IMG/VR virus record: IMGVR_UViG_3300047476_002354
Span: 1 to 55,392 of that record
DNA: 55,392 bases
Direction: 5' to 3' (one strand)
Source: a virus
The notes under the pieces are model-generated. The model was given only the letters and a program-made list of their open reading frames with translations, had not been told where the DNA came from and did not search any database. Of the stretch, positions 8,906-17,058 are shown piece by piece. A program made the translations under genes and the position numbers. Within the stretch, counting starts at the first letter, position 1; each line of letters begins with the position of its first letter.

Positions 8906-9407
8906 ATTCATTAGACCAATCAACAATAAACTCATCATATTGCCAGTCATCAAAAGAATCTATTTTATCCCAAGCATTTTTAACTACATACAGTTGAGAT
9001 TTATTCATTAAAGACAAAATTAATGCATCTATCAAAGAACAAATAGAATAAAATCTTCTATGTTTATTATCTACAAAATGAATTGAAGCATATAAAATAT
9101 CGCCAACTTTTGATTCAAGATATATAGATTCAATTTTAGTATTCTGATCTGTAATAAACTTAAAAAAAAGTTGATGTATTGTATTTATATGCGAGCTTTT
9201 GTGCAAGCCTTTAAATACAAAAGATAACATACTACCCTCATAAGAATTTAAAGGAATAGCTATATCTTTATCATCCCCAGCAATAAGAGCAAATGTATGA
9301 TTATCTGGGCTTATCAAAATATGCTCAAGCTTTACTGGGATAAGTTCTAAGTTATCAATATTATTGAGCTTCGAAACTTTAATTTTTTTAATAGGCAAAT
9401 TGTCCAT
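8904..9407 (-). CDS. BFN/DUF151-domain protein (bifunctional nuclease family)
   Basis: Residues about 25-150 follow the BFN/DUF151 plan as I know it from bacterial members. There is an N-terminal strand pair, then DIAIPLNSYEGSMLSFVFKG (family VLPIWIG..EG..LA), a central helix (INTIHQLFFKFI), a strand-turn-strand VGDILYASIHF (family NTFYATLVI), and SLIDALILSLMNKSQLYVV (family PSDAIILA..TGAPIFV). The Asp of the family DA motif is kept. BFN proteins are described as nucleases or stress-linked factors in bacteria and plants. Whether this one cuts nucleic acid is unknown. It is the last gene of the dnaK operon, and its start overlaps the merC-like stop (TAATG). Confidence 0.78.
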   Translation of the reverse strand: MDNLPIKKIKVSKLNNIDNLELIPVKLEHILISPDNHTFALIAGDDKDIAIPLNSYEGSMLSFVFKGLHKSSHINTIHQLFFKFITDQNTKIESIYLESKVGDILYASIHFVDNKHRRFYSICSLIDALILSLMNKSQLYVVKNAWDKIDSFDDWQYDEFIVDWSNE

Positions 9408-9814
9408 TAATGATCACATCCAGAACTATGGCATGGTGGACAGGTTCTGCAAAGTTTATTATTTAGCCAATGAGAAAAAGCAACCATAATAGCTCCCCCA
9501 ACTAAAAATAATAAATATATGTCAAATTCAAATACACGAAAATGTGATACGTGTTCGTGTGCTAATCTTCCAATAACTAAAAGCGTCAAACCAATTCCAA
9601 GGAATGAAAATGCTTTGAATGACTTATGCTTTCTAAATCCAAAACATAAGCTAGTCACTCCTAACATAGCAGAAATCATAAGAAGAATCCATTCAAATTC
9701 TTCAGTCGCAAATAAAGATAAACCAAAAATAGGCAATAAAGTTATGACTAATGGCATAATCATACAATGTATAGCACAAGTAATACTTGCAATCATTCCA
9801 GCTTTATCTAACAT
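9407..9814 (-). CDS. MerC-family membrane protein
   Basis: This 135-aa protein has four predicted membrane helices (about 17-36, 41-60, 69-83, 97-116). It carries the MerC signature at the start: D3-K-x-G followed by C13-A-I-H-C17 at the beginning of helix 1. Between helices 2 and 3 lies the basic loop FRKHK. The C-terminal tail is rich in possible metal ligands: C122, C125, C128, H129, C133 and H135. MerC proteins move Hg(II) across the inner membrane in mercury-resistance operons, and many relatives have no known substrate. No merR, merA or merP is visible here, so mercury transport should not be assumed. The gene lies 4 bases after rnhB and overlaps the next start by one base. Confidence 0.82.
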   Translation of the reverse strand: MLDKAGMIASITCAIHCMIMPLVITLLPIFGLSLFATEEFEWILLMISAMLGVTSLCFGFRKHKSFKAFSFLGIGLTLLVIGRLAHEHVSHFRVFEFDIYLLFLVGGAIMVAFSHWLNNKLCRTCPPCHSSGCDH

Positions 9815-9818
9815 ATTT

Positions 9819-10442
9819 TTAATCCAACTTCAAGGTGTAGCTTTTACGATGAAAGTGTTGCAAGCCATATTTTACAACAGCTTCTTTATGCTTGGCAGTA
9901 ATGTAGCCCTTATTACTTATTAAATCATACTCAGGATGCTCCTCATGCAATTTAGAAAGAACTCTATCGTGATGTACTTTTGCTATGATGCTTGCTGCAG
10001 CTACAGCTAAAGAAGTTGCATCTGCCTTAGGTATCATCAACTGTGGATTTAAACTATTTTTTGGGCCCTGATCTATAACATAAAGATGAGGCAATTCATC
10101 TATGTATTTAGTTGCTATGGATGCAGAATTAATCATTGCGTTCAGATTGGCTTCTTGTATGCCGAATTTATCAATATCTTCTGCAGATATTTCAACCACT
10201 CCATAAGAAACACAACTGGTAATGATTCTGTCGTAAAGTTCTTCTCTTTTTTTCTCAGTTAGCTTTTTAGAATCATTGACCCCTTCTAAAACCTGTCTAT
10301 CATCTAAAACTACACATGCAGCAACCAAGGGGCCAGCAAGGGAACCACGACCACATTCATCAATGCCAGCAATATATCTTCCGTACTTTAAACGAAGTTC
10401 ATCATCAAATTTCTTTAACTCTATATGAGCTTGTGATTTCAT
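9819..10442 (-). CDS. rnhB: Ribonuclease HII
   Basis: RNase HII cuts the RNA strand of RNA:DNA hybrids and single ribonucleotides left in DNA. The active-site acids are visible: D28 and E29 in GIDECGRG, D124 in YVIDQG and D141 in ADATSLAVAAASIIAK. The NDSKKLTEKKREELY segment and the C-terminal GYITAKHKEAVVKYG...HRKSY stretch are typical of the family. At 207 aa it is normal full length. The start overlaps the dnaK stop as ATGA, so translation is coupled. In a phage it could remove primers or resolve R-loops at replication forks. Confidence 0.95.
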   Translation of the reverse strand: MKSQAHIELKKFDDELRLKYGRYIAGIDECGRGSLAGPLVAACVVLDDRQVLEGVNDSKKLTEKKREELYDRIITSCVSYGVVEISAEDIDKFGIQEANLNAMINSASIATKYIDELPHLYVIDQGPKNSLNPQLMIPKADATSLAVAAASIIAKVHHDRVLSKLHEEHPEYDLISNKGYITAKHKEAVVKYGLQHFHRKSYTLKLD

Positions 10443-12208
10443 TGCATTTCTTTCTTAGCTAAAGAATGAACCTTATTTGATAATAAATTGACAAGTTCTT
10501 TTCCTGATTCAACAAGAGAAGAAAGCAACTCAATATTTTCTGAATAATAATCAGATTCTATACTTAGTCTTAAATCCTCGAGCTCTTTAACTTCGTCATT
10601 ATTTAAAACTTTAGTATCAATAAGTTCAAGTGACTGTATTTTCAAAGATGTGAGCCAATCTCTTAAATTTGACAGCTGTTTAAATCTTTCATCTTCGATT
10701 TTATTTTCTTCAGCATCATTAAGCAAATTAGTCATTTCTTCCTCTGATAATGAACCAGATAATACCATAACCTTTTCATTATTGGTAGCTTCATCTATTG
10801 CTTTGACAGTTACAATTCCATTAGCATCAACATCAAAAACTACTTCAATTTTTGGTGTTCCTCTTCTAGATGCTGGAATATTATCAAGCTTAAATTCACC
10901 CAAATAATGATTGTATTTAGTCTGCGGTCTTTCTCCTTGGAATACTTTAACATCTACTGCGGTTTGATTGTCTTCTGCCGTGGTAAATACTTCTTTAAAC
11001 TCTGTGGGGACTTGAGTATTGCGTCTGATCATTGTATTCATAACGCCACCCATAGTTTCAATACCAAGAGATAGTGGAGTAACATCTAACAAGAAAACAA
11101 GCTTATCAGAACTTCCAGAAAGAACGGAAGCCTGAATTGCTGCTCCTAGTGCCACTGCTTCATCTGGATTAATGCTCTTATTTGGCCTCTTTCCTGTCCA
11201 TTCTTGCACTTTTAGAGCAACATATGGGATTCTTGTTGAACCGCCTACAAAAACCACCTCATTGACGTCAGAATAGGTAATTCCAGCGTCCTTGATTGCT
11301 TGTTCTATGCAGGTTTTAGTTTTGAGAAGCGGTTCATCTAAGCATTTTTCAAATTCTTCTCTTGTAACTACCACAGAAAGATTAACTGGTTGTCTGTTTC
11401 TAAAAGCAAACATTGGAATAGACACTGTGGTTTTTTCAACTTGAGACAGTGTTTTCTTTGCTTTTTCTGCTGCAGCTCTTAATCTTGTTTTTTGAGTGTC
11501 GTCCAAATCTTCAATACGGTCTTGTTGATAGTTGTAATCAAAATTGGAATTAAACTTTGTTAAAATGATTTGTGCTAAAGCAGAATCGAAATCTGCTCCA
11601 CCAAGTTTAGTGTCTCCTGCTGTTGAGAGAACATGAAAATCACAACCATCAGATAGCTTAAGTAAAGTAACGTCAAAAGTACCGCCACCAAGATCATAAA
11701 CCAAGATTGTCGAATCATTATTTTTATCTAGCCCATAAGCTAAAGATGCAGCTGTAGGTTCGTTAATAATTCGTAGTACATTTAAACCTGCCATCTCTCC
11801 TGCAGCTTTAGTTGCTTTACGCTCATCATTATTAAAATAAGCAGGGACAGTTATAACTGCATCTGTAACTTCTTGACCTAAATAATCTTCTGCATCTCTT
11901 TTAAGCTTTTTGAGGATTTCTGAAGATACTCTGTATGGAGAATATTTTGTCCATCCACCAAAAGAATATATTTCTTCAAACCCCTGAGCCATTTTACGTT
12001 TAACAAGCCTGATGGTTCGATCTGGTACTTGTGATTCATAATCAACTGCTAAATTGCCCACAAGTACATTATTATCTTCGTCTATTGAGAAAACAGATGG
12101 AGTAATACGATCGCCTTCAGCATTAGGAATTACTTCGGGAATATCGTTTTTTACATAAGAAACAACGGAAAAAGTGCTACCTAAATCAATACCAATTGCT
12201 AGACCCAT
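10439..12208 (-). CDS. dnaK: Hsp70 chaperone DnaK
   Basis: This is a complete Hsp70 of 589 aa. The nucleotide-binding domain shows GIDLGSTFS at 6-14, EPTAASLAYG, VYDLGGGTFDV and VFVGGSTRIP near 318. The substrate-binding domain follows with LDVTPLSLGIET and the FQGER, LGEF and GTPKIEV strands. The helical lid is short and the usual acidic disordered tail is missing, so it is about 40-50 residues shorter than E. coli DnaK. It needs a J-protein, supplied by the dnaJ at 16077-17051; no grpE is in this window. Likely clients are the giant virion proteins (inference). It sits 17 bases after the zinc-ribbon gene and overlaps rnhB. Confidence 0.96.
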   Translation of the reverse strand: MGLAIGIDLGSTFSVVSYVKNDIPEVIPNAEGDRITPSVFSIDEDNNVLVGNLAVDYESQVPDRTIRLVKRKMAQGFEEIYSFGGWTKYSPYRVSSEILKKLKRDAEDYLGQEVTDAVITVPAYFNNDERKATKAAGEMAGLNVLRIINEPTAASLAYGLDKNNDSTILVYDLGGGTFDVTLLKLSDGCDFHVLSTAGDTKLGGADFDSALAQIILTKFNSNFDYNYQQDRIEDLDDTQKTRLRAAAEKAKKTLSQVEKTTVSIPMFAFRNRQPVNLSVVVTREEFEKCLDEPLLKTKTCIEQAIKDAGITYSDVNEVVFVGGSTRIPYVALKVQEWTGKRPNKSINPDEAVALGAAIQASVLSGSSDKLVFLLDVTPLSLGIETMGGVMNTMIRRNTQVPTEFKEVFTTAEDNQTAVDVKVFQGERPQTKYNHYLGEFKLDNIPASRRGTPKIEVVFDVDANGIVTVKAIDEATNNEKVMVLSGSLSEEEMTNLLNDAEENKIEDERFKQLSNLRDWLTSLKIQSLELIDTKVLNNDEVKELEDLRLSIESDYYSENIELLSSLVESGKELVNLLSNKVHSLAKKEMQ

Positions 12209-12225
12209 AATCTAGCCTTATACAA

Positions 12226-12582
12226 TTATTCTGGGTCTTCGTCTGGTAAAACACTTCCGCCAGGTTTGTATCCTTCCATTAAGCTTTGAAGTACATCATG
12301 GTCTTCAAGTCTTTTTTGGACTGACATTAACTCATGTCTTGAAATTGGGTCTTTGATTTGTATTTGTGTAGGATCTTTTGGCAATGAATTTCTATAATCA
12401 TGTGCCATTGAAATTAATTGGACAACAGCAAAAGTATCCTTGCATTTTAAGCATCTCATTACAGAGTATATTTCAACTTCTGACTTAGGGAGCCAACCCA
12501 AATGAGATTCTTTGAAAAAAGGATGCTTGCAAGTTCTATTTAAACAATTTTTAGGTCTACCAACAATAGTTTGATGATGCAT
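12226..12582 (-). CDS. Putative zinc-ribbon protein (118 aa)
   Basis: Four cysteines in two knuckles, C13/C18 (NCLNRTCKH) and C44/C47 (MRCLKCKD), suggest a zinc ribbon covering residues 10-50. The rest is polar and probably helical, with an acidic end (LPDEDPE). I do not recognise a family. As the first gene of the dnaK operon, with a good AAGGGGAA ribosome site, it could be a small regulator or a cofactor of the genes behind it, but nothing shows this directly. Confidence 0.7.
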   Translation of the reverse strand: MHHQTIVGRPKNCLNRTCKHPFFKESHLGWLPKSEVEIYSVMRCLKCKDTFAVVQLISMAHDYRNSLPKDPTQIQIKDPISRHELMSVQKRLEDHDVLQSLMEGYKPGGSVLPDEDPE

Positions 12583-12741
12583 AATATTCCCCTTTTTTCC
12601 TATGCAGTTAATTATTATTCTGTATTATAATCAACTATTCCTAAAGGACAAAGTCATATTTATATTGTAAAATAAAGTCGAAGTTTATTCATTGTCGAAT
12701 TTTCTTCTCCAATGGTGTTTGGTAATACTTAAAAGGAGGAT
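12583..12741. other. Divergent intergenic region
   Basis: This is the only stretch where transcription diverges: the dnaK operon leaves to the left and the micro-ORF plus glycosyltransferase to the right. It is AT-rich. It holds the candidate minus-strand promoter, and at its right end the ribosome site AAAAGGAGGA of the micro-ORF. I see no clear repeat array, RNA gene or strong plus-strand promoter. Confidence 0.5.
12624..12651 (-). promoter_or_regulatory. Candidate sigma70-like promoter of the dnaK operon
   Basis: Read on the minus strand, TTGTCC (12651-12646; 4 of 6 to TTGACA) is followed after 16 bases by a perfect TATAAT (12629-12624). It lies about 40 bases before the zinc-ribbon gene. 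The plus strand here also contains a TATAAT (12626-12631) but without a convincing -35. The match is by eye in AT-rich DNA. Confidence 0.4.
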
Positions 12742-12819
12742 ATGACAATGAAGATTCTTGATGATATTGAAAAAATGTTTGCTGTGTTTTTTGAAACAAT
12801 GTTTAAATACGAATTCTAA
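12742..12819 (+). CDS. 25-codon micro-ORF with a near-perfect ribosome site
   Basis: An AAAAGGAGGA sequence (12731-12740), the strongest Shine-Dalgarno match I see in the window, precedes a 25-codon frame ending at TAA 12817-12819. Translation could begin at ATG 12742 or, with better spacing, at ATG 12748, giving 23 residues that begin MKILDDIEKMF and end MFKYEF. The peptide is amphipathic with several Phe and Met. Only two bases separate its stop from the next ATG (12822), which has no ribosome site of its own. The peptide may therefore act as a translated leader coupling ribosomes onto the glycosyltransferase gene, or be a small membrane-active peptide. Its function is unknown. Confidence 0.6.
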   Translation: MTMKILDDIEKMFAVFFETMFKYEF

Positions 12820-12821
12820 TT

Positions 12822-13547
12822 ATGAAAACCGCTATTGTTTATGCCTGTTATCTAGTTAATTCATGGCAATCAATAGTTTCAGAACAATTAGACAGAATCT
12901 TCTCCTCCTTTACAGTGTTGAAAGGGGGAGAAGTTTTTATTTGTGCCTCTGGTAAAGAAGAAGAATATTTAAAGCTATTGCAGTTAGTTAATGGTCGCAA
13001 GGCTCAGATTTCATTTCACCCTGACACAAGATTTAGTTGTGAAGCTTATGGATTTTTAAAAATTTATGAACTCAGTAAAAATAACTATGATTATGTAGGC
13101 TATTTACATGCCAAAGGCGTTACCAAACTTTATAAACCAGAACACGTTAAATCTTGTATAGAAAGCTGGCGTAAATGTATGGAATATTATGTTTTAGATA
13201 AATCCGAAACATGTATTCAATCACTACATAATTCCAATAAAAACTGTGCCGGTGTTATGTTCGATTGCTTGCAGTTATTTCACAATAAGCTAATAAATTT
13301 TGATTTTTTTGTTTCTAAATATCATAACTTTATTTTTCCAGGAAACTTCTTCTGGGTTAAGTGCTCTTGGTTATGTGAACAAGAAAAGCCAGTTTTAGAT
13401 GAAGATTATTGGTATTATGAAAGATTTTTAGGCCACTGTCAAAATGTAAATCCACACTATCTTTGGATAAGAAAATATTCTAACTTTGGTGGTAACGCTA
13501 TATATCTGGAAAAAATAAATGAGTCTGAATATAAAAGAATCATTTAA
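12822..13547 (+). CDS. Putative glycosyltransferase-like protein (241 aa)
   Basis: The sequence shows a pattern I associate with a bacterial and phage glycosyltransferase-like family. There is an N-terminal MKTAIVYACYLVN strand, YDYVGYLHAKGVTK at about 89-102, a W115-R-K-C-M helix, and FPGNFFWVKCSWL near 176-188 followed by acidic EDYWYYERF. The YLH(A/T)KG and GNFxW motifs are the basis of the call; donor and acceptor are unknown. It could glycosylate a virion protein, host surface polysaccharide or DNA. It is coupled to the micro-ORF just upstream. Its 3' end overlaps the helicase gene on the other strand by 8 bases. It is rich in Cys for a phage protein. Confidence 0.6.
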   Translation: MKTAIVYACYLVNSWQSIVSEQLDRIFSSFTVLKGGEVFICASGKEEEYLKLLQLVNGRKAQISFHPDTRFSCEAYGFLKIYELSKNNYDYVGYLHAKGVTKLYKPEHVKSCIESWRKCMEYYVLDKSETCIQSLHNSNKNCAGVMFDCLQLFHNKLINFDFFVSKYHNFIFPGNFFWVKCSWLCEQEKPVLDEDYWYYERFLGHCQNVNPHYLWIRKYSNFGGNAIYLEKINESEYKRII

Positions 13548-15345
13548 TTTGATATAAATTCCAAGCTCTTTCGTTCCTGTAAACTTTCTTTCTCATATTG
13601 CAGTGAGATTTAAGATTCTTCTGTTCAAGCATAAAGTCTATAATGATTGCATCAGGTTTATTATTTTGTTTAGATACATCAATATTTGGCCCTACACATC
13701 TTAAAACTCTACCAACTTGTTGATATGTTGTTACTGAAGATTGATTCGAACCAGCCAAGATAAGAGTAGAGATTTTTGGAGCGTCTACACCTACGTTTGC
13801 CCATTGAGTCGCTATTAAAACTATTTCATTATTTTCAACAGCATTAAGCATTCTTCGGCGGTAGTTCTTTTCCTCATCTGTTGGATCGTCTACACCTTTA
13901 TCTCCACCAGGGACAAAAACAGCATCTTCTATCATTCCCTCAAGAATGTCGCCGTGCTCTCTTCTTTCAACAAGGATTAACGTAGGTCTTCCAGCTTCTT
14001 TAAAACCCTCTGCAAATTCTTTAATACGATAGTTTCTTTCCCAGTTATTTACAATATTATTACTGTAAATATCTGGATAAGTTTCACCACCATTATTCTC
14101 AGAAACATTACATACGAATATCTTAGGAGGAACTAAAAATCCAAGCTCTATCAAGTCAGATGCCGATACTTCAATAATCTTTCTGCCTAATGTTCCTTCA
14201 ATGCGGATTTCTTGATTGTCCATTCTCCAAGGTGTACCAGACAAGCCTAAACGATAATAAGCATTTTTAGCTTGTTTACCTAGCTCTTCGATAACAACAG
14301 ATGCTACGTGCGCTTCATCAACAATAAAGGCATTACAAGAAGAGATTAAGTTTCTTACTTGACTCTTTTGCAGCAAAGTGTCTTGTCGGTTATCCCAAGC
14401 AGCTTGAGCTTTCTTGTATGCTGCTAAATCAACTTTAATTAATGAGTTAAGCTCTTTATTAAATTGCTTTTCTAATGCTAAAGCAGCTGCAGCATAAGTT
14501 TTTTTCTTTTTAAGATCGGATTCATTCAAAGCTATTTCTGAAGCTTTTTCCATATCCAAAGACAGTTTGGTTAAATCTCTTCTTGCATTATTTTCTGAAA
14601 TCTTCCATTTTTTTGTAGCTTCTTCTAATTCTTTTTGAAGTTGAGCAGTTGTTTTAGGACCATCACTAGCAGGGTCATCAACTACCTTGTTGCCTTTTTC
14701 TAAATATTTCTTATCAAATGCAATAAGAGCTGTTTGGTAGGTAATAACATTGATGCCTTCCATGTTTAAGTTGCATAAACCACCACCAGCAATGCCAACT
14801 TCAACCTTTTCCCCATTGAATCTTAAGTATCTTTCAAACTCTTTTTGAGTTTGTTTAAGGAGTTCAATAGCTGGCACAATAAATACAACTGGGGCTACTG
14901 CAAGATTTTCAAATATCTTACAAGAAGTCATAGTTTTACCAGCGCCAGTACAAAGAGAAAGCATGCCCCTTTGAGTTTTCTTAGCTAAGGTTGCTGCGTT
15001 TTCTTGATAAAAACGAAGATCTTTGCCTTCAAAATCACATGTGACAGGGTAGTTTCTTTCTGGTTTTTCTCGTGCATCTACAATCTGATACTCAACTTCG
15101 AGTTTGTCAAATAGCTGTCTTACACGACGAACAAGACCAGAAGGGAATGTGGCAATTCTCTTATTATATAACGAAATTCTGCCATCCCATTGACCTTGCT
15201 TATATTTCTGAGACCATTCAGCAGACGGAACTTCATAAGATAGCTCCTGCCTTACAGCTTCATGCAACTGAGCATTAACAGATGGGTCTTGATGTAAATA
15301 ACCAATCAATTTACTCGTAGCATTGTTAACTTCTATAGTTACCAT
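13540..15345 (-). CDS. SF2 DNA helicase, UvsW-like
   Basis: This superfamily 2 helicase resembles the phage UvsW/D10 type. Motifs in order are TGAGKT at 133-138 (Walker A), DEAH at 343-346 (Walker B), SGTPWR at 369-374 (motif III), and QQVGRVLR at 542-549 (motif VI). The N-terminal 100 residues include a WSQKYKQGQWDGRISLY stretch like the UvsW DNA-recognition domain. UvsW-type enzymes unwind branched DNA and R-loops during recombination-dependent replication. An unusual feature is a roughly 110-residue charged, Lys/Ala/Glu-rich helical insertion (about 225-335) between motifs Ia/Ib and II, probably a coiled coil. No Shine-Dalgarno precedes the start; instead TATACT lies 6 bases before the ATG. 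A terminator separates it from the upstream gene. Confidence 0.88.
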   Translation of the reverse strand: MVTIEVNNATSKLIGYLHQDPSVNAQLHEAVRQELSYEVPSAEWSQKYKQGQWDGRISLYNKRIATFPSGLVRRVRQLFDKLEVEYQIVDAREKPERNYPVTCDFEGKDLRFYQENAATLAKKTQRGMLSLCTGAGKTMTSCKIFENLAVAPVVFIVPAIELLKQTQKEFERYLRFNGEKVEVGIAGGGLCNLNMEGINVITYQTALIAFDKKYLEKGNKVVDDPASDGPKTTAQLQKELEEATKKWKISENNARRDLTKLSLDMEKASEIALNESDLKKKKTYAAAALALEKQFNKELNSLIKVDLAAYKKAQAAWDNRQDTLLQKSQVRNLISSCNAFIVDEAHVASVVIEELGKQAKNAYYRLGLSGTPWRMDNQEIRIEGTLGRKIIEVSASDLIELGFLVPPKIFVCNVSENNGGETYPDIYSNNIVNNWERNYRIKEFAEGFKEAGRPTLILVERREHGDILEGMIEDAVFVPGGDKGVDDPTDEEKNYRRRMLNAVENNEIVLIATQWANVGVDAPKISTLILAGSNQSSVTTYQQVGRVLRCVGPNIDVSKQNNKPDAIIIDFMLEQKNLKSHCNMRKKVYRNERAWNLYQIK

Positions 15346-15360
15346 AATTCAAGTATATCA

Positions 15361-15395
15361 CAAAAAAACAGGAGCTCATTATTGACCTCCTGTTT
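15361..15395 (-). terminator. Intrinsic terminator after the single-TM gene
   Basis: On the minus strand, a perfect 9-bp stem (AAACAGGAG/CTCCTGTTT, 15395-15387 with 15374-15366) and 12-base loop are followed by a T-tract. It lies just past the 15415-15852 gene and ends the right-hand minus-strand transcription unit before the helicase. Confidence 0.85.
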
Positions 15396-15414
15396 ACTAA
15401 TCATCAAACACTAT

Positions 15415-15852
15415 TTAATGAACATTCATTGCATTGAACTTATTAACAGCAACTGCAATAGTTGTAGGCTTTTTGCCTACAAACAACTCTAATGTGGTGA
15501 TAACTAGAGTTTGGATTCTTTGCAAATCTTCTTCAGTTAAAGTAACACCTTCATTAGCTGCTGCAAGTTTAATAAATCTTACAAATGTATCAATTCTGTC
15601 AGCTTCAGAATATTCGCCATCTTGAATATTTTGCAGTCCTTTAATCCAAATATCAACTAAAAGACCGCCCTTTTCGCCTAGTTGTGAAGCTAAAAGATTC
15701 TTGATAACAAACAATGAATCTAATGCTACTTGAGACTCTGATTTATAGCCCCTAGAAAGCAAAAAAAGTCCAAAGATTGTCAAAACGCACACAATGACAA
15801 CAGGCAAAACTGATGTTGCGTGAGATGTTAGCGATTTGATTAAAGCTTCCAT
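15415..15852 (-). CDS. Single-membrane-span protein, possible holin-like (145 aa)
   Basis: One hydrophobic helix (about 16-34, VLPVVIVCVLTIFGLFLLS) follows a short N-terminus; the remaining 110 residues look helical and soluble. The layout (one N-terminal TM, then a helical tail with a VTLTEEDLQRIQTLV segment) is reminiscent of holin superfamily LLH proteins, but I cannot confirm it from sequence alone. No endolysin is visible nearby, which weakens the lysis idea. It starts one base after the stop of the acidic protein, so the two are coupled. Confidence 0.6.
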   Translation of the reverse strand: MEALIKSLTSHATSVLPVVIVCVLTIFGLFLLSRGYKSESQVALDSLFVIKNLLASQLGEKGGLLVDIWIKGLQNIQDGEYSEADRIDTFVRFIKLAAANEGVTLTEEDLQRIQTLVITTLELFVGKKPTTIAVAVNKFNAMNVH

Positions 15853-15853
15853 A

Positions 15854-16066
15854 TTAGCAGTTCTTTGCGACTACATCATCGCCATCATCAACAGCGTCAA
15901 TGTCTAAATCTACGTCTGTTGTCAAAGGGATAGTAAGTTCGTCCTTAACAGGTTGATCTTTTTCATCAGCCCAAACAACTTCCTTAATTTCCTCTGCCTT
16001 AACTTCATCGCCATCATTGTCAGTAAAATTCTCGATTCTACCATTGGCTCTCTTAACCATTGCCAT
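15854..16066 (-). CDS. Small acidic hypothetical protein (70 aa)
   Basis: A 70-residue protein with a basic start (MAMVKRANGR) and a very acidic remainder; the last third is nearly all Asp, Val and Ile. A strong TGAGGTGAT ribosome site precedes the ATG. I do not recognise it. Its acidity could fit a DNA-mimic or a small virion accessory, but this is speculation. It lies 10 bases after dnaJ and is coupled to the membrane protein that follows. Confidence 0.6.
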   Translation of the reverse strand: MAMVKRANGRIENFTDNDGDEVKAEEIKEVVWADEKDQPVKDELTIPLTTDVDLDIDAVDDGDDVVAKNC

Positions 16067-16076
16067 TTATATCACC

Positions 16077-17051
16077 TCAGTTTTTTAAAGTATCAACGTA
16101 TGATTTTAAAATACGCTCTTGTTCTTCAGTAAGCTCTGTAGGGAAATTATACATTAAAGACACAAGAAATGAACCTGAAGTATTGTCAGGTTTTGGTATG
16201 CCTTCATTTGGATAACTTAATAATAAATCTGTGCCTGAGAGCTTAGGAATTGTAACTTCTTTTATTTGACCATTGGGAAACTTTATCCTTTTTACAGCTC
16301 CACAAATAGCTTCTACAGGATTGACTTGAATCTTTTTAAATACATTTCCTGTGTTGTCAAAATCAAAATCAGGATGTTGATTTAAACCAAATTCAATAAT
16401 AAGCTTGCCTGGAGGGCTGTTGGGGTTTTCATGATTTCCCATATCAGGCTTCATTATTGTGTTGAAAATGCTGCCTTTTTCTAAGTCTATATCAAGATGC
16501 ATCTGCTCTTGAACTAAACCAACTCCATGACAGCCTCCGCAAATATGTTCAAACTTCCAGCCCTTTCCTTGACAGTTTTGACACGGGCCAAATACTTGTT
16601 CAAAGAAAAAACCAGCATGTTGAATTGTTTGTTTGTTTTGACCCGAACCCATACAGGTCATACAAGTGTTACGCCCACCTTTTCCGCCTTCTCCAGTACA
16701 TTGAGAGCAGAATTTTTGACGGGCGTATACTATTTTTCTATTTATCTTGTTAAATAAATCTTCTAAGTTTAAGTTTACTCGGATGTTTAAAGGAGTATTG
16801 AAATTTTGCCTTCTTGCGAAATTGACTTCATTCCAATTATTAAAAGGACTCTGCGGTTGATCTAATTGGGCCTTTTTGTTAGGATCAGATAAAACAGAAT
16901 AAGCCTCATTAATCTGTTTAAACTTCTCCTCTGCGTTAGGATCTTTATTTACATCTGGATGAAACTGCTTAGATAACTTTCTATATGCTGATTTAATTTC
17001 ATCAGCTGAAGCTTTTCTTGAAACACCTAAAATTTCATAATGATCTTGCAT
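16077..17051 (-). CDS. dnaJ: Hsp40 co-chaperone DnaJ
   Basis: A J-domain (1-65, with H31-P32-D33) delivers clients to Hsp70 and triggers its ATPase. It is followed by a cysteine-rich zinc domain with all four CxxCxGxG repeats (C115/C118, C130/C133, C157/C160, C171/C174), then the C-terminal substrate-binding sandwich. This is a type I DnaJ of 324 aa, shorter than E. coli's. The usual Gly/Phe-rich linker is replaced by an Asn/Phe/Gln stretch ([19 protein letters not shown]). The natural partner is the phage DnaK at 10439-12208. No Shine-Dalgarno is visible; a TTGATT/TATACT pair ends 7 bases before the ATG, so the mRNA may be leaderless. Confidence 0.95.
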   Translation of the reverse strand: MQDHYEILGVSRKASADEIKSAYRKLSKQFHPDVNKDPNAEEKFKQINEAYSVLSDPNKKAQLDQPQSPFNNWNEVNFARRQNFNTPLNIRVNLNLEDLFNKINRKIVYARQKFCSQCTGEGGKGGRNTCMTCMGSGQNKQTIQHAGFFFEQVFGPCQNCQGKGWKFEHICGGCHGVGLVQEQMHLDIDLEKGSIFNTIMKPDMGNHENPNSPPGKLIIEFGLNQHPDFDFDNTGNVFKKIQVNPVEAICGAVKRIKFPNGQIKEVTIPKLSGTDLLLSYPNEGIPKPDNTSGSFLVSLMYNFPTELTEEQERILKSYVDTLKN

Positions 17052-17058
17052 ACTTATA

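Noticed and set aside
9407-9814. A mercury-resistance operon
   Set aside because: Only a MerC-like protein is present; merR, merT, merP and merA are absent, so function as a mercury transporter is not supported.
9519-9923. Plus-strand 134-codon open frame
   Set aside because: It lies antisense to the MerC-like and rnhB genes, both of which have clear family motifs; it has no recognisable domain and is a shadow frame.
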